Shown here: positions 1 through 9,020 of the stretch, in pieces
How the letters are laid out: each line of letters begins with the position of its first letter
How positions within the stretch are numbered: position 1 is the first letter of the stretch
Assembly: GCA_934718785.1 (NCBI GenBank)
Contig: CAKVAF010000013.1
Span: 1-54,048, forward strand
Source of the DNA: an uncultured Campylobacter sp.
Lineage (GTDB): Bacteria > Campylobacterota > Campylobacteria > Campylobacterales > Campylobacteraceae
Length of the DNA: 54,048 nucleotides
Direction of reading: 5' to 3'
Position numbers and translations under genes: made by a program
Notes under the pieces: generated by a model
The model's input: only the letters and a program-made list of their open reading frames with translations
Told to the model about the DNA's origin: nothing
The model's database searches: none

Positions 1-353
1 AATCCATAAATTCTACACGATAAAATTTATCCACTCGTCATTGCGAGAATTTGCGTAGCAAATTCGTGGCAATCCATAATGTATTTTTAAAGAAAAATTA
101 TAAAAACAGCGGTGCGAATTTTAAATTTCTTTGTTGTTAAATTATAGATTGCTTCTTTTATAATTCTTAGGAATTTAAACTATGGATTGCTTCGCTTTCG
201 CTCGCAATGACGAAATACAGGTAACACGCCATAAGCAACGCCCCACAATGACAGCGTAGAATTTATAAAAAATTCTAAAAAATTCTGTCATTGCGAGAAA
301 ATTCGCAGGATTGAGCGTTAGACATCAATTCGCTTTTAATTTATCAATTTAAT
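1..353. repeat. Intergenic repeat cluster downstream of dnaE
   Basis: No gene is visible here. The stretch holds several copies of the dispersed palindromic repeat found throughout the window. A plus-oriented half-site lies at about 37-79 (GTCATTGCGAG, then the 8-bp stem GAATTTGC/GCAAATTC with loop GTA, then GTGGCAATCCATAA). A minus-oriented half-site lies at 181-214, and a degenerate copy starts near 285. The associated second motif, AAAACAGCGGTGCGAATTT, is at about 103-121. Confidence 0.8.
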
Positions 354-3300
354 TCACGCTTGCTGTTTTGAAATTTCATATTTTTGCGACAAATCATATT
401 TTTGCACAAGTTGCTCAGCTTGCGTTTGGCTAAGAGCAAAATGCGTATCATAAAGCAAGCAGCTAGCGTGCGTTTGCACCTTTAAGACAAGACGTTTTGC
501 GCTTTTGTCATTGGGACTATGCAAATGGCTGGCTTGCTCGTGGATTTCATAGACGACTTCTTTATTGAGCCTGCTTAAGTCAAGTTCTAAAACGATCTTT
601 TCAAAGTCCTTTGGCTCTTGCGTAAAGTTTGCATTTTGATACTTTGAGTTTTCAAAGTCCGTGCCGCTGTTTTGTGAATTTATATTTGAAGTATTATTAA
701 AACCTGTGTTTAAATTCTCAAAATGATTAGAATTTGCCCCAGAACTAGCGTTAAAATTCGCATTTAAATTTGAATGGTTGTTAGAATTTACACCCAAATT
801 TTGCGTGTCATTTGCATTAGAACTTGCGCCAAAATTGCCCGTATCGCTTTCACGCTCGCTTTTTTTATTATCTCTAAATTTAACTTCGCCATTTTTAAGC
901 TTTAGCTCTTTAGTGCGCTCGCTTACTTGATCAAGTTCGATAATTTCGCTAAAAGCAAGGCTAAAGTCTCTTTCATCGCGGCTGTAATTGAGCAAAAAGC
1001 CATAAGCTTTAGCCAGCCTTGTCTCATCTTTAAAAAGTTCCTCAAGCTGGGCGACATTTTTTTCAAATACCACGACATCATAAGTGGAGTAAAAATCAAG
1101 AATTTGCATTTTAGCATAGCGTTTGCCATTTTTACTCATCATCGCCTTAAAATCCTCAATACGCCCGACATTCAAAATACGCCCTCTATCTTTAAGCGTG
1201 CTAAAAGCAAAGCTTTTGCAGTATTCTAGTGCGTTGATTTTATCCTTATAATCATCAAGCGGATGCGCAGAAAGATAAATGCCTAGAATTTCTTTTTCAT
1301 ATTCAAGCTTTTCTTTAAGCGGGTATTCATCTTGGATAATGCGCATTTTTGTTTTGATATCGCCAGCAAACTCATCCACGCCAAATAAAGAATCAGCTTC
1401 TTCGCGGCGAAGCTCTGCGATTTTGCGCGCATTTTCACAAAGGGCTGGGATATTTTCCATTAAGCACTTGCGTGTAAAGCCGTATTCATCAAAGGCGCCC
1501 ACTTTAACAAGGCTTTCCATGGTGCGTTTATTGACCTTTGCAGGGTTAATTTTACTCATAAAATCATCAATGCTCTTAAATTTACCTTCTTTTCTAGCGT
1601 TTAAAAGGCTAGTAATGGCTGGCGTGCCGACACTTTTAATGGCTCCAAGTCCATAAACAATGGCTTCAGTGTCTTTGCCTTTTTCATCTTTAACGCTGAT
1701 CGCGTTAAATTCGCCTATGGCGTCATTGATGGTTGGTGGCAGGATTTGAATGCCCTTTTTCTTGGCTTCTTCGATATACTCAGCGACCTTATCGACATTG
1801 TTTTGCTCGCTCGTAATGAGTGCCGCCATAAACTCGGTATTGTAATGAGTCTTTAAATAAGCCGTTTGAAAGGCAATCAGCGCGTAGGCTGCAGAGTGTG
1901 ATTTATTAAAGCCATAGCCTGCAAATTTAACGATGAGATCCCATAAATCCTCAGCCTTTTTCCTATCAAAGCCCTGTTTTGCCGCCCCATCGCTAAATTC
2001 ACTTTTTAGTTGCTTCATCTTTTCAGGGTCTTTCTTACCCATAGCGCGGCGTACCACATCCGCACCGCCTAAAGTAAAGCCACCGATTTTTTGAACAATT
2101 TGCATAACTTGTTCTTGATAGACAATCACGCCATAAGTGGGCTCTAAAATAGGCTTTAACTCTTCAAAAGCATAAACTGCAGGCTTTTTGCCATGCTTTA
2201 CATCGATGAAATCATCGAGCATGCCTGACTCCATAGGACCTGGACGATAAAGAGCGAGCACAGCGATGAGATCTTCAAAGCCATCAGGCTTAAGGCGCGC
2301 GTTTAAGCTTTGCATGCCGGTGGATTCGATTTGGAAAATGCCTAGCGTGTCGCCTTTTTTGATGGTCTTATAAGTGGCTCCTTCGTTTAAGTCTATATTT
2401 TCCCATACTATATCCACGCCTTTGCGCTGTTTGATGAGCTTGACTGCATTATTGATGACCGTGAGCGTTTTAAGCCCCAAAAAGTCAAATTTTATCAAAT
2501 CCACATCTTCTAAAAAGTCCTTAGAATACTGCGTTACAAGGTGTTTTTCATCGTTTTTACTAGGGCGAAATAAAGGCGTTTTTTTCCATAAAGACTCATT
2601 TGAAATTACAAGACCTGCTGCATGCACGCCTGCGTTTCTATTGAGCCCTTCTAAGGCTGTGGCGAAGGTCCAAAGCTCCTCACCTTTAGGGTGCTTGTCT
2701 AAAAACTCCTTGATTTTAGGCTCTTTATTGTAAGCATCTTCAAGCGTGATTTTAAGCTCTTCAGGCACGAGTTTTGCAAGCTCATCTGCATCAGCTAAAG
2801 AAATATCACAAACGCGCGCCACATCGCGAATGACGCCTTTTGCAAGCAATTTACCAAAGGTAATAACCTGCGCCACTTTATCAAAGCCATATTTTTCAAT
2901 CACATAATCAATCACTTCATCGCGTCTATCTTGGCAAAAATCCACATCAATATCAGGCATAGAAACGCGCTCAGGGTTCAAAAAGCGCTCAAAAAGCAAA
3001 TTATAAGGAAGCGGGTCTAAATCCGTAATGCGAAGCGCGTAGCTTACAAGCGAACCCGCCGCAGAGCCTCTGCCCGGACCCACCGGAATGCCCTTAGCGC
3101 GCGCAGCCGCGATGAAATCATGCACGATGAGCATATAGCCTGAGAATTTCATCTGCTTAATGATAAAAATCTCACTCTCAAGGCGCTTTTTATAACTTTC
3201 GTGCTTTTCTTTATCAATAAATTTAAGCCTTTCATCAAGCCCTTTACGGCATAAAACCTCAAAAACCAAATCATCATTTTTAAAGCTAAATTCCACTTCG

Positions 3301-4283
3301 CTTTCTGGCAGGGCTAAATTCTCGCGCTGGGCGTATTCGCGGGTGAATTTAAAATTTGGCGGGGTCGCATCGCCGAGCTTGATTTCTAAATTGCATTTAT
3401 TTACAATTTCTTGCGTGTTTTGTAAGGCTTCTGGCAAGTCCGCAAAAAGCTCAGCTATTTGCTCGGGGCTTTTGACATAAAACTCATGCACGCTGTGGCG
3501 TAAGCGATTAGGATCGTTTAATTTAACACCTGTATTGATACACATCAGCGCTTCGTGGGCGTTAGCACGGTCTTTAAAAGTATAGTGCGTGTCGTTTGTG
3601 GCGATGATTTTAATGTCAAGCTCTTTAGCAAGGCGTAAAATTTGCTCATCAATAAAGAGCTGATCGGCTATGCCGTGCCTCATAATCTCAAGGTAAAAAT
3701 CATCCCCAAACACTTCTTTATACCACAAAGCCACTTCGCGCGCGGCAGCGTAGCCTTTAGCACCAAATTTAGCGTTGCGTTCATTTTGCGTGTTTAAGTG
3801 CCAGTTGATCTCGCCTTGCAAGCAAGCAGAACTACAAATCAGCCCTTCGCTGTGTTCTTTAAGTAATTTTTTATTGATGCGCGGATAGTAATAAAGTCCG
3901 TGAATATAGCTTTGCGAGCTAAGATACATCAAATTTTCATAGCCCTTTTGATTTTTAGCAAATAAACAAAGGTGAAAGCGCTGGCGCGAGCTTTTATCGT
4001 TTAATTCCTCAGCGTTATGAATATAGGCTTCAAGCCCAATTATTGGCTTAATACCGTGCTTTTTCATCGTTTTATAAAAATCAATCGCGCCAAACATATT
4101 GCCATGATCGCTCATGGCTACACTTTTAACGCCTTGCTCTTTAAGCGTTAGGGCAAGTTCATTCAGCTTGTTTGCTCCGTCTAAAAGCGAATATTCAGTG
4201 TGTAGATGAAGATGGGTGAATTGTTGTTTTAAAGACTTGTTTGTTTCATTATCTGTTAGGGTAGAGTGGGGATTTTGACTCAT
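354..4283 (-). CDS. dnaE: DNA polymerase III alpha subunit with Asn-rich insert
   Basis: Catalytic subunit of the replicative polymerase, which elongates DNA as part of the holoenzyme at the fork. The N-terminus has the PHP-domain signature FTHLHLHTEYSLLDGA (about residues 22-37). The polymerase core shows GPGRGSAAGSLVSY near residue 402 and the catalytic acidic motif PDIDVDF near 443. VIVYQEQVM and the finger motif RRAMGKKDPEKM follow. At 1309 residues it is about 100 longer than I expect for the Campylobacter protein. The excess is mostly a low-complexity Asn/Ser/Gly-rich stretch at about residues 1146-1226, near the C-terminus and outside the catalytic core. The start ATG at 4283 is the only sensible one. 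The gene stands alone, with a 700-bp AT-rich gap upstream and repeats downstream. The identity is certain; the function of the insert is unknown. Confidence 0.98.
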   Translation of the reverse strand: MSQNPHSTLTDNETNKSLKQQFTHLHLHTEYSLLDGANKLNELALTLKEQGVKSVAMSDHGNMFGAIDFYKTMKKHGIKPIIGLEAYIHNAEELNDKSSRQRFHLCLFAKNQKGYENLMYLSSQSYIHGLYYYPRINKKLLKEHSEGLICSSACLQGEINWHLNTQNERNAKFGAKGYAAAREVALWYKEVFGDDFYLEIMRHGIADQLFIDEQILRLAKELDIKIIATNDTHYTFKDRANAHEALMCINTGVKLNDPNRLRHSVHEFYVKSPEQIAELFADLPEALQNTQEIVNKCNLEIKLGDATPPNFKFTREYAQRENLALPESEVEFSFKNDDLVFEVLCRKGLDERLKFIDKEKHESYKKRLESEIFIIKQMKFSGYMLIVHDFIAAARAKGIPVGPGRGSAAGSLVSYALRITDLDPLPYNLLFERFLNPERVSMPDIDVDFCQDRRDEVIDYVIEKYGFDKVAQVITFGKLLAKGVIRDVARVCDISLADADELAKLVPEELKITLEDAYNKEPKIKEFLDKHPKGEELWTFATALEGLNRNAGVHAAGLVISNESLWKKTPLFRPSKNDEKHLVTQYSKDFLEDVDLIKFDFLGLKTLTVINNAVKLIKQRKGVDIVWENIDLNEGATYKTIKKGDTLGIFQIESTGMQSLNARLKPDGFEDLIAVLALYRPGPMESGMLDDFIDVKHGKKPAVYAFEELKPILEPTYGVIVYQEQVMQIVQKIGGFTLGGADVVRRAMGKKDPEKMKQLKSEFSDGAAKQGFDRKKAEDLWDLIVKFAGYGFNKSHSAAYALIAFQTAYLKTHYNTEFMAALITSEQNNVDKVAEYIEEAKKKGIQILPPTINDAIGEFNAISVKDEKGKDTEAIVYGLGAIKSVGTPAITSLLNARKEGKFKSIDDFMSKINPAKVNKRTMESLVKVGAFDEYGFTRKCLMENIPALCENARKIAELRREEADSLFGVDEFAGDIKTKMRIIQDEYPLKEKLEYEKEILGIYLSAHPLDDYKDKINALEYCKSFAFSTLKDRGRILNVGRIEDFKAMMSKNGKRYAKMQILDFYSTYDVVVFEKNVAQLEELFKDETRLAKAYGFLLNYSRDERDFSLAFSEIIELDQVSERTKELKLKNGEVKFRDNKKSERESDTGNFGASSNANDTQNLGVNSNNHSNLNANFNASSGANSNHFENLNTGFNNTSNINSQNSGTDFENSKYQNANFTQEPKDFEKIVLELDLSRLNKEVVYEIHEQASHLHSPNDKSAKRLVLKVQTHASCLLYDTHFALSQTQAEQLVQKYDLSQKYEISKQQA

Positions 4284-4991
4284 CGTTTTTTACCTTAAAA
4301 ATAACACTTTAAAAAGAAAATTTCAAAAATTATAAGCAAATTGACTTAATTAAAAAGAAAACGAAACTAAACTTTTACTTAAATAAATTTAAATTATTCT
4401 TAAAAATATCAATAATATAAAATAATGATAATTTTTAAATTTTAAATTTAAATTAATCATTTGTAAGATTTAAAATCCTAAATTGAACAAAATTTAAAAA
4501 GTTAAATTTGAAAAGTTAAAAAATACATAAAATTTAATGGATAAATAAAAATAATCCAAAAGGTAAAATCTTTAAAATATGAAAAAATAGAGACAAAAAT
4601 ATATAAATTTGACGAAGTAGAGTAAAATATAAAAAAGTTTGAAAATTATAGTTTTCAATACAAAATTATAAAAATAATGCCATTTTACCTTTTATTTTAT
4701 AATTTTACATATTATTTAAGTTTATTTTAATATTTAATTTTAGGCTAAATTTAAATTTTTATTTTTTAAAATTTTATCCTTTGTTGTCTTTTTAAAATAA
4801 AATTTAAAAATATTTTTTATTTTAAAAACAAAATGCGTTTTTGAGTTTAAAAAAATAAATTCTTAAATTTAAAAACCTTAAAAATCCAAGCCAAAAATTC
4901 TTAATTTAATGTTTTGTTTATACAAATTGTGTTAAATTCTCTTTTAAATATCTTTTATAAAGTCTTAATCAAATATTAAAAGGATATCAAA
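4284..4991. other. 708-bp AT-rich intergenic gap between divergent genes
   Basis: This separates dnaE (minus) from a plus-strand gene at 4992. It is extremely AT-rich with stop codons in all frames, and I see no gene. Unlike most other gaps in this window, it contains no copy of the dispersed GTCATTGCGAG repeat. It must hold the divergent promoters for both neighbours, but so many A/T hexamers resemble -10 boxes that I cannot choose one. It contains a perfect 12-bp inverted repeat, listed separately. Confidence 0.7.
4558..4693. repeat. 12-bp inverted repeat with 112-bp spacer
   Basis: AAAAGGTAAAAT at 4558-4569 is exactly complementary to ATTTTACCTTTT at 4682-4693. The arms are among the few G/C-containing words in the gap, so chance is less likely than for a pure A/T palindrome, but it is not excluded. 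No function is assigned. Confidence 0.5.
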
Positions 4992-5246
4992 ATGTTTTTT
5001 TCAAAAAAAAGCGCGCAAAGCCCTAAAAAATCAAAACAAGATGATACTAATAAAAGGCAAAAAGTGGATTTAAATGATTATATTTTAGATGATAAACTTT
5101 ATAATTTTGCCCAACAAATGAAAGAAAAACTCAAGGACAAGAACGAAATCACCAAACTCACGCTTCAGTTTGAAAAACTTGTCAAAATCGATGAAGAGCA
5201 GCGAAAAAAGGCAAATCAAAACTTAGACTTGAGCAAAAAGCGCTGA
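4992..5246 (+). CDS. Small charged hypothetical protein
   Basis: An 84-residue, lysine-rich hydrophilic protein that I do not recognise. It has no signal peptide or membrane segment. The first 25 residues are basic and Ser/Lys/Gln-rich. The middle (about residues 28-75) looks helical, with KEKLKDKNEITKLTLQFEKL suggesting an amphipathic or short coiled-coil helix. The start is supported by AAAAGGATATCAAAATG, with AGGA spaced 6-7 nt before the ATG. Its stop is one base before the start of the ankyrin gene at 5248, so the two are probably co-transcribed. It may be a cytoplasmic binding protein, but nothing in the sequence fixes a role. Confidence 0.75.
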   Translation: MFFSKKSAQSPKKSKQDDTNKRQKVDLNDYILDDKLYNFAQQMKEKLKDKNEITKLTLQFEKLVKIDEEQRKKANQNLDLSKKR

Positions 5247-5247
5247 T

Positions 5248-6507
5248 ATGTTTAAGCGCTTAGTCTTACTTTATGCGCTTTTAAAAGCAAGATATTTTAT
5301 TAAAAAGCATAATTACAGCGCCCTATTCTTCACACTTTTAAAATTTAAAAACTTGGAAAATCTTTATTTTAATGGCTTAACTCTTGTTCAATTTGCCATT
5401 AAAAATGCAGAAAATAATGCCCTAAAAGTGTTTTTACGCCAAAAACTTAAAATCTTAAAGCACGAAGAAGACATTTTTGAAAACAAAATCAAGCAATTCA
5501 TCTTTAATATTCAGTCAAAAAATCTAAGCCTAGAACCAGAAAATATTCATAATTTTTGCTATCAGCGCGTGAAATGTAAATTCTTAAAAAATTATAAAAA
5601 AGAAAAAATCAATTTTCATAATGCTAATAGTATTGATTTAGCAAGTTTTTATGGCAATATTTTTGCGCTTGAGCTTTTTAAAAAAACCCTATCAAAATCC
5701 AGTTTTGAAGCCAATTCAACAAACGCTGCCTTTTATGCTCTGCAAAATGATGAATTTTTCGCACTCAACTGGCTTTTTATAAATTTCAATCAAAGTTTTA
5801 AGACTTTAGAAAAAAGATTAGAATCTAATACTTTAGATATAGAAAAAATGGCGATTTTAGCCCTACTTTTTGACGAGACAAAAGATTTTAACGCACTTTT
5901 AAAGCAAAATTTACTCTCTTTAAACGATAAATATGGCAATCATTTTGTGCATTTAAGCACCGCTTTTAATAAGCCTAAATTTTTAAACGCCCTACTTCGC
6001 GCAGATAAAAGTTTGCTTGAGCTTAGAAATGCCGAAAATAAAGGCTTGCTTAAAATCGCAGTGGAATTTGGAAGCGCAAAATGCTTTATGCTGCTTGTAA
6101 ATGACTACGCTCAGGACTTTTCGGCTCAGTTTTTTAACGCCGTTTGCTCGGGTAATGAAGAGATTTTAAACTTTTATAAAACCCATTACAAGCCCAGTGA
6201 TAACGAGCTGAGTATGCTTTATTATATGTGGTTTGAGCTTGGAGATAAGGACTTTTTGCAAAGGCTGGCTGATTTTAATCTTGAATGTAGGGACGCTCAG
6301 GGCGATACCCCACTTCTAAATGCCGTAAAATTCGCACTTTTTGACAGGGTTAAAGCACTCATTGATGTAGGCGCAAACATAAACGCCTTGGACAAAATGG
6401 GTAAAAACGCTTTGTTTTATGTTAAAGAGCAAAACAATCAAAAACTCATCGCCCTACTTTCAAAATCTCTTAAAAATACTATTTCACAAGACTTTGAAGA
6501 GTATTGA
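5248..6507 (+). CDS. Ankyrin-repeat protein
   Basis: A 419-residue protein with ankyrin-like helix-turn-helix repeats, which normally mediate protein-protein contacts. The clearest repeat is at the C-terminus: GDTPLLNAVKFALFDRVKAL, then IDVGANINALDKMGKNALFY (about residues 350-395), the standard G-TPL-A and G-A-IN-D-G-A pattern. Weaker repeats precede it, for example around KYGNHFVHLSTAFNKPKFLN and ENKGLLKIAVEFGSAKCFML. The N-terminal 60 residues are Phe/Tyr/Leu-rich and basic but do not form a clear signal peptide, so location is uncertain. It starts one base after the upstream small gene ends. The partner is not predictable from sequence. Confidence 0.8.
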   Translation: MFKRLVLLYALLKARYFIKKHNYSALFFTLLKFKNLENLYFNGLTLVQFAIKNAENNALKVFLRQKLKILKHEEDIFENKIKQFIFNIQSKNLSLEPENIHNFCYQRVKCKFLKNYKKEKINFHNANSIDLASFYGNIFALELFKKTLSKSSFEANSTNAAFYALQNDEFFALNWLFINFNQSFKTLEKRLESNTLDIEKMAILALLFDETKDFNALLKQNLLSLNDKYGNHFVHLSTAFNKPKFLNALLRADKSLLELRNAENKGLLKIAVEFGSAKCFMLLVNDYAQDFSAQFFNAVCSGNEEILNFYKTHYKPSDNELSMLYYMWFELGDKDFLQRLADFNLECRDAQGDTPLLNAVKFALFDRVKALIDVGANINALDKMGKNALFYVKEQNNQKLIALLSKSLKNTISQDFEEY

Positions 6508-6619
6508 TAAAAATATTTAAACTTAAATAAATATTAAAATTTCAAGCAAAATGAAGCGCATTTTATCAAATTTAAGCTATAATTTTAAAAAATCATCACA
6601 AGCTTAAAAAACAAGTAAA

Positions 6620-7570
6620 ATGGAAAAATCAATGAATATCTCCAATCTAAAAGAGCTTTTAAATGCCGAATTTGTTAATGAAGGCTCAGTAAGTAGCGTG
6701 CTTGGCTTTGCACTTTCTTTAAATGAGCTTAAAGAAGGCTTTGCCTTTTTTACAAATGACGAAGACGAGGCACGCCAAGCTCTAGAAAAAGGTACTTTTT
6801 GCATAGTGAGCGAAAAAAAATTCAAGGTGCTAGATAGGGATGTTTTTTATTTTTGTTGTGAGGATTTAAGGCGCGCTGTTTTAAGACTTTTGCGTTTTAT
6901 TGCTGAACAAAAGCAGCTGGAGTTTATACTTTGTGAGACTTTGGAGCTTGATTTTGGACCTGCTTTTGAAATTAATGTGCTTCAAAATGACTTAAACTTA
7001 GACTTTGCACGCATTTTAAAAGCTAAAAATCACAGCCTTTTTGCCTTTGATGATGAGCGCTATTTAAGCTTGCTTGGCGCACAAATTCTAAGGCTTGAGA
7101 ATGCAGTCTTTGAAATTTTGCCTCATGCAAGCCTTTTTAGCACAAGTCTTATTTGCTCGGGACATTTTTTTAAAAATCTTAATTTTTGTTTCGCTTATGC
7201 TCAATTTTTTGCGAAATTTTTTAAACTCAGCCTTGAAAAAGGGCTTAAATTTAACGAGAAAAAGCTTGATTTAATGCGGGTTTTTTTTATAAATGCGCGC
7301 AATGAAATCACTTCAAATAGCGAACGCGCTTTTTTACTCGTCAAAAACGAGGCGCAATTTTATTTCCTAGATAAAAGTTTAAGGCATATTAAGGGCTTTA
7401 AGAGTGCGCGCTGTAATAGTTTGTTTGCTGATTTTTCTTATAATAATTTAGCGGATTTAAAGACTTTTAAGGACTTTCGTTATTGTTTGTTGCTTGAAAA
7501 TGAAGAAAATTTTAAAGAAATTTTTAGTCCAAAAGCTAATGAAAAAAGCTTGTTTGATAAGGAAAATTAG
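6620..7570 (+). CDS. Hypothetical protein with Mur-ligase-N-like segment
   Basis: A 316-residue protein that I do not firmly recognise. Residues about 5-100 resemble the N-terminal substrate-binding domain of Mur ligases: an opening LKELLNAEFVNEG, then GFAFFTNDEDEARQALEKGT and a following hydrophobic strand. However, the GTNGKT-type ATP-binding motif and the C-terminal Mur domain are absent, so it cannot be a normal Mur ligase. The rest is Phe/Leu-rich without an obvious transmembrane pattern. The ATG at 6620 is used here; ATG 6632 has a slightly better upstream GGA and is equally possible. The next gene starts directly after its stop codon (TAG then GTG), which implies an operon with the glycosyltransferase and possibly an envelope-related role. 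Confidence 0.65.
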   Translation: MEKSMNISNLKELLNAEFVNEGSVSSVLGFALSLNELKEGFAFFTNDEDEARQALEKGTFCIVSEKKFKVLDRDVFYFCCEDLRRAVLRLLRFIAEQKQLEFILCETLELDFGPAFEINVLQNDLNLDFARILKAKNHSLFAFDDERYLSLLGAQILRLENAVFEILPHASLFSTSLICSGHFFKNLNFCFAYAQFFAKFFKLSLEKGLKFNEKKLDLMRVFFINARNEITSNSERAFLLVKNEAQFYFLDKSLRHIKGFKSARCNSLFADFSYNNLADLKTFKDFRYCLLLENEENFKEIFSPKANEKSLFDKEN

Positions 7571-8962
7571 GTGTTTCATATCTTTTTTTGTGCCAACGAA
7601 AATTATATTAAATTTGCCGCAGTGATGATAAATAATATCATTAATAAAACAAATTTAAGCCTTAAATTTGAAGATTTTTACAACGAAAAGCACCAAAGCA
7701 AAGAACTTAAAAGCTTTAAAAAACTTGATTTAAGCACCTTTTCAAACGAAAATGAAAAATATATTTTTCACATTTTAAGCGATAAAATAAGCAATGAAAG
7801 CGCGCAAAAGCTTATAAGCTTAGAAAAAAACTTGAATGAAATTTATCCTTGCGAGATAAAAATTCATCAAATTAATGATATAAAATATCAAAACACCTTT
7901 GCTTATAAAGGAAATTTCGTCGCTAATTTCATCCTTGAGTTTGACACTTTTTTGCCAGATAATGTCCAAAATGCTCTAGCTCTTGATTTAGATATGTTTG
8001 TAAATTGCGATTTAAGAGAGCTTTTTAGCCTTGATTTAAAGGGCTTTGTTTTGGCTGCGGCGAACAATTACACACACAAAGCAAAGTGGTTTAACACGGG
8101 CTTTGTGCTTTTTAACGCACGTGCTTACAAAGAACAAAACATTCAACAAAAAGTGATAGAATATATCAAAGCTTATAAGCCTGATTTGCCCGATCAAGCC
8201 GCGCTAAATATCTGCTGTAAGGCTCAAACGCTCTTTTTGCCCTTTGTTTATAATTTTTGCCCGCACACTGAGAATGAAAAATTTGGCACTTTTATCGATG
8301 AAAGTGCTGTGGCTGCGATAAATTTAAGCAGGGCTGAGTTTGAAGCGCTTAAAAGAGAGGCTAAAATCATTCATTTTCTAGGCTGTGCTAAGCCTTGGGA
8401 TAGCGTCTTTAGCGCTAAAGAAGTAAAGATCAGTATTTATCGTAAGTCTTGGTGGGGCAATGCTTTAAAAACGCCAATTTTTCAAAACGAACTTGGCGCA
8501 ATTTTTGAAAATTTAATGCAAAATGAACTTGATGAAGCCTATTTAAGCCTTGAAAAAAGGCTCATAAATATTGAAAATACACTTCAAAAAGATATGAACT
8601 CAAGCTTTCAAAAAACAGGAGCACTCATCATCTTTAAAAATAGCCTTGAATACCAGCTAGGACTTATGATGATGAGCCTTAAGGGTGGACATTTGCGTAG
8701 GCTTTTATTTTTCTTTAAAGCAAGAAAATTCATTAAAAAATATGAAAAAAACCAAGAACTTTTAGCACAAATTACAGCCTTAAACCCAGCCCTAAAACCC
8801 TTGGCTTTGGAGCAATACGCTGATTTTAACGAAGCGATGAAGCTTAAAAGACACTTAACTTATAGGCTTGGCGCACTCTTTTTAAAATCTTATAAACAAG
8901 GTTTTAAACAAGGCTATTTTGCATTTTTAAAAGAAGTTGAAGCGCAAAAGCTGAAGTTTTAA
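7571..8962 (+). CDS. Family 8 glycosyltransferase
   Basis: A probable retaining sugar transferase of the GT8 family, using a nucleotide-sugar donor and a divalent metal. Features seen: an N-terminal donor-binding strand (MFHIFFCANENYIKFAAVMI), the metal-binding D-x-D as ALDLDMFVNCDL (about residues 138-149), the acceptor-site signature WFNTGFVLFNA, DQAALN, and the late KIIHFLGCAKPW motif. The C-terminal 150 residues are basic and helical and could contact the membrane, as in many lipooligosaccharide transferases. The start is GTG, directly after the TAG of the upstream gene, so translation is probably coupled. The substrate is unknown; surface glycan synthesis is an inference from the family in Campylobacter. 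Confidence 0.88.
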   Translation: MFHIFFCANENYIKFAAVMINNIINKTNLSLKFEDFYNEKHQSKELKSFKKLDLSTFSNENEKYIFHILSDKISNESAQKLISLEKNLNEIYPCEIKIHQINDIKYQNTFAYKGNFVANFILEFDTFLPDNVQNALALDLDMFVNCDLRELFSLDLKGFVLAAANNYTHKAKWFNTGFVLFNARAYKEQNIQQKVIEYIKAYKPDLPDQAALNICCKAQTLFLPFVYNFCPHTENEKFGTFIDESAVAAINLSRAEFEALKREAKIIHFLGCAKPWDSVFSAKEVKISIYRKSWWGNALKTPIFQNELGAIFENLMQNELDEAYLSLEKRLINIENTLQKDMNSSFQKTGALIIFKNSLEYQLGLMMMSLKGGHLRRLLFFFKARKFIKKYEKNQELLAQITALNPALKPLALEQYADFNEAMKLKRHLTYRLGALFLKSYKQGFKQGYFAFLKEVEAQKLKF

Positions 8963-9020
8963 ACTCAATTTATTTTAGCTTTTTTATTTAATTTTATAAA
9001 TTCTAGTAAGCCAAAAAGCT

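Noticed and set aside
1279..1656. Long plus-strand frame opposite dnaE
   Set aside because: It is antisense to a clearly functional, conserved part of DnaE, and has no ribosome site or recognisable product.
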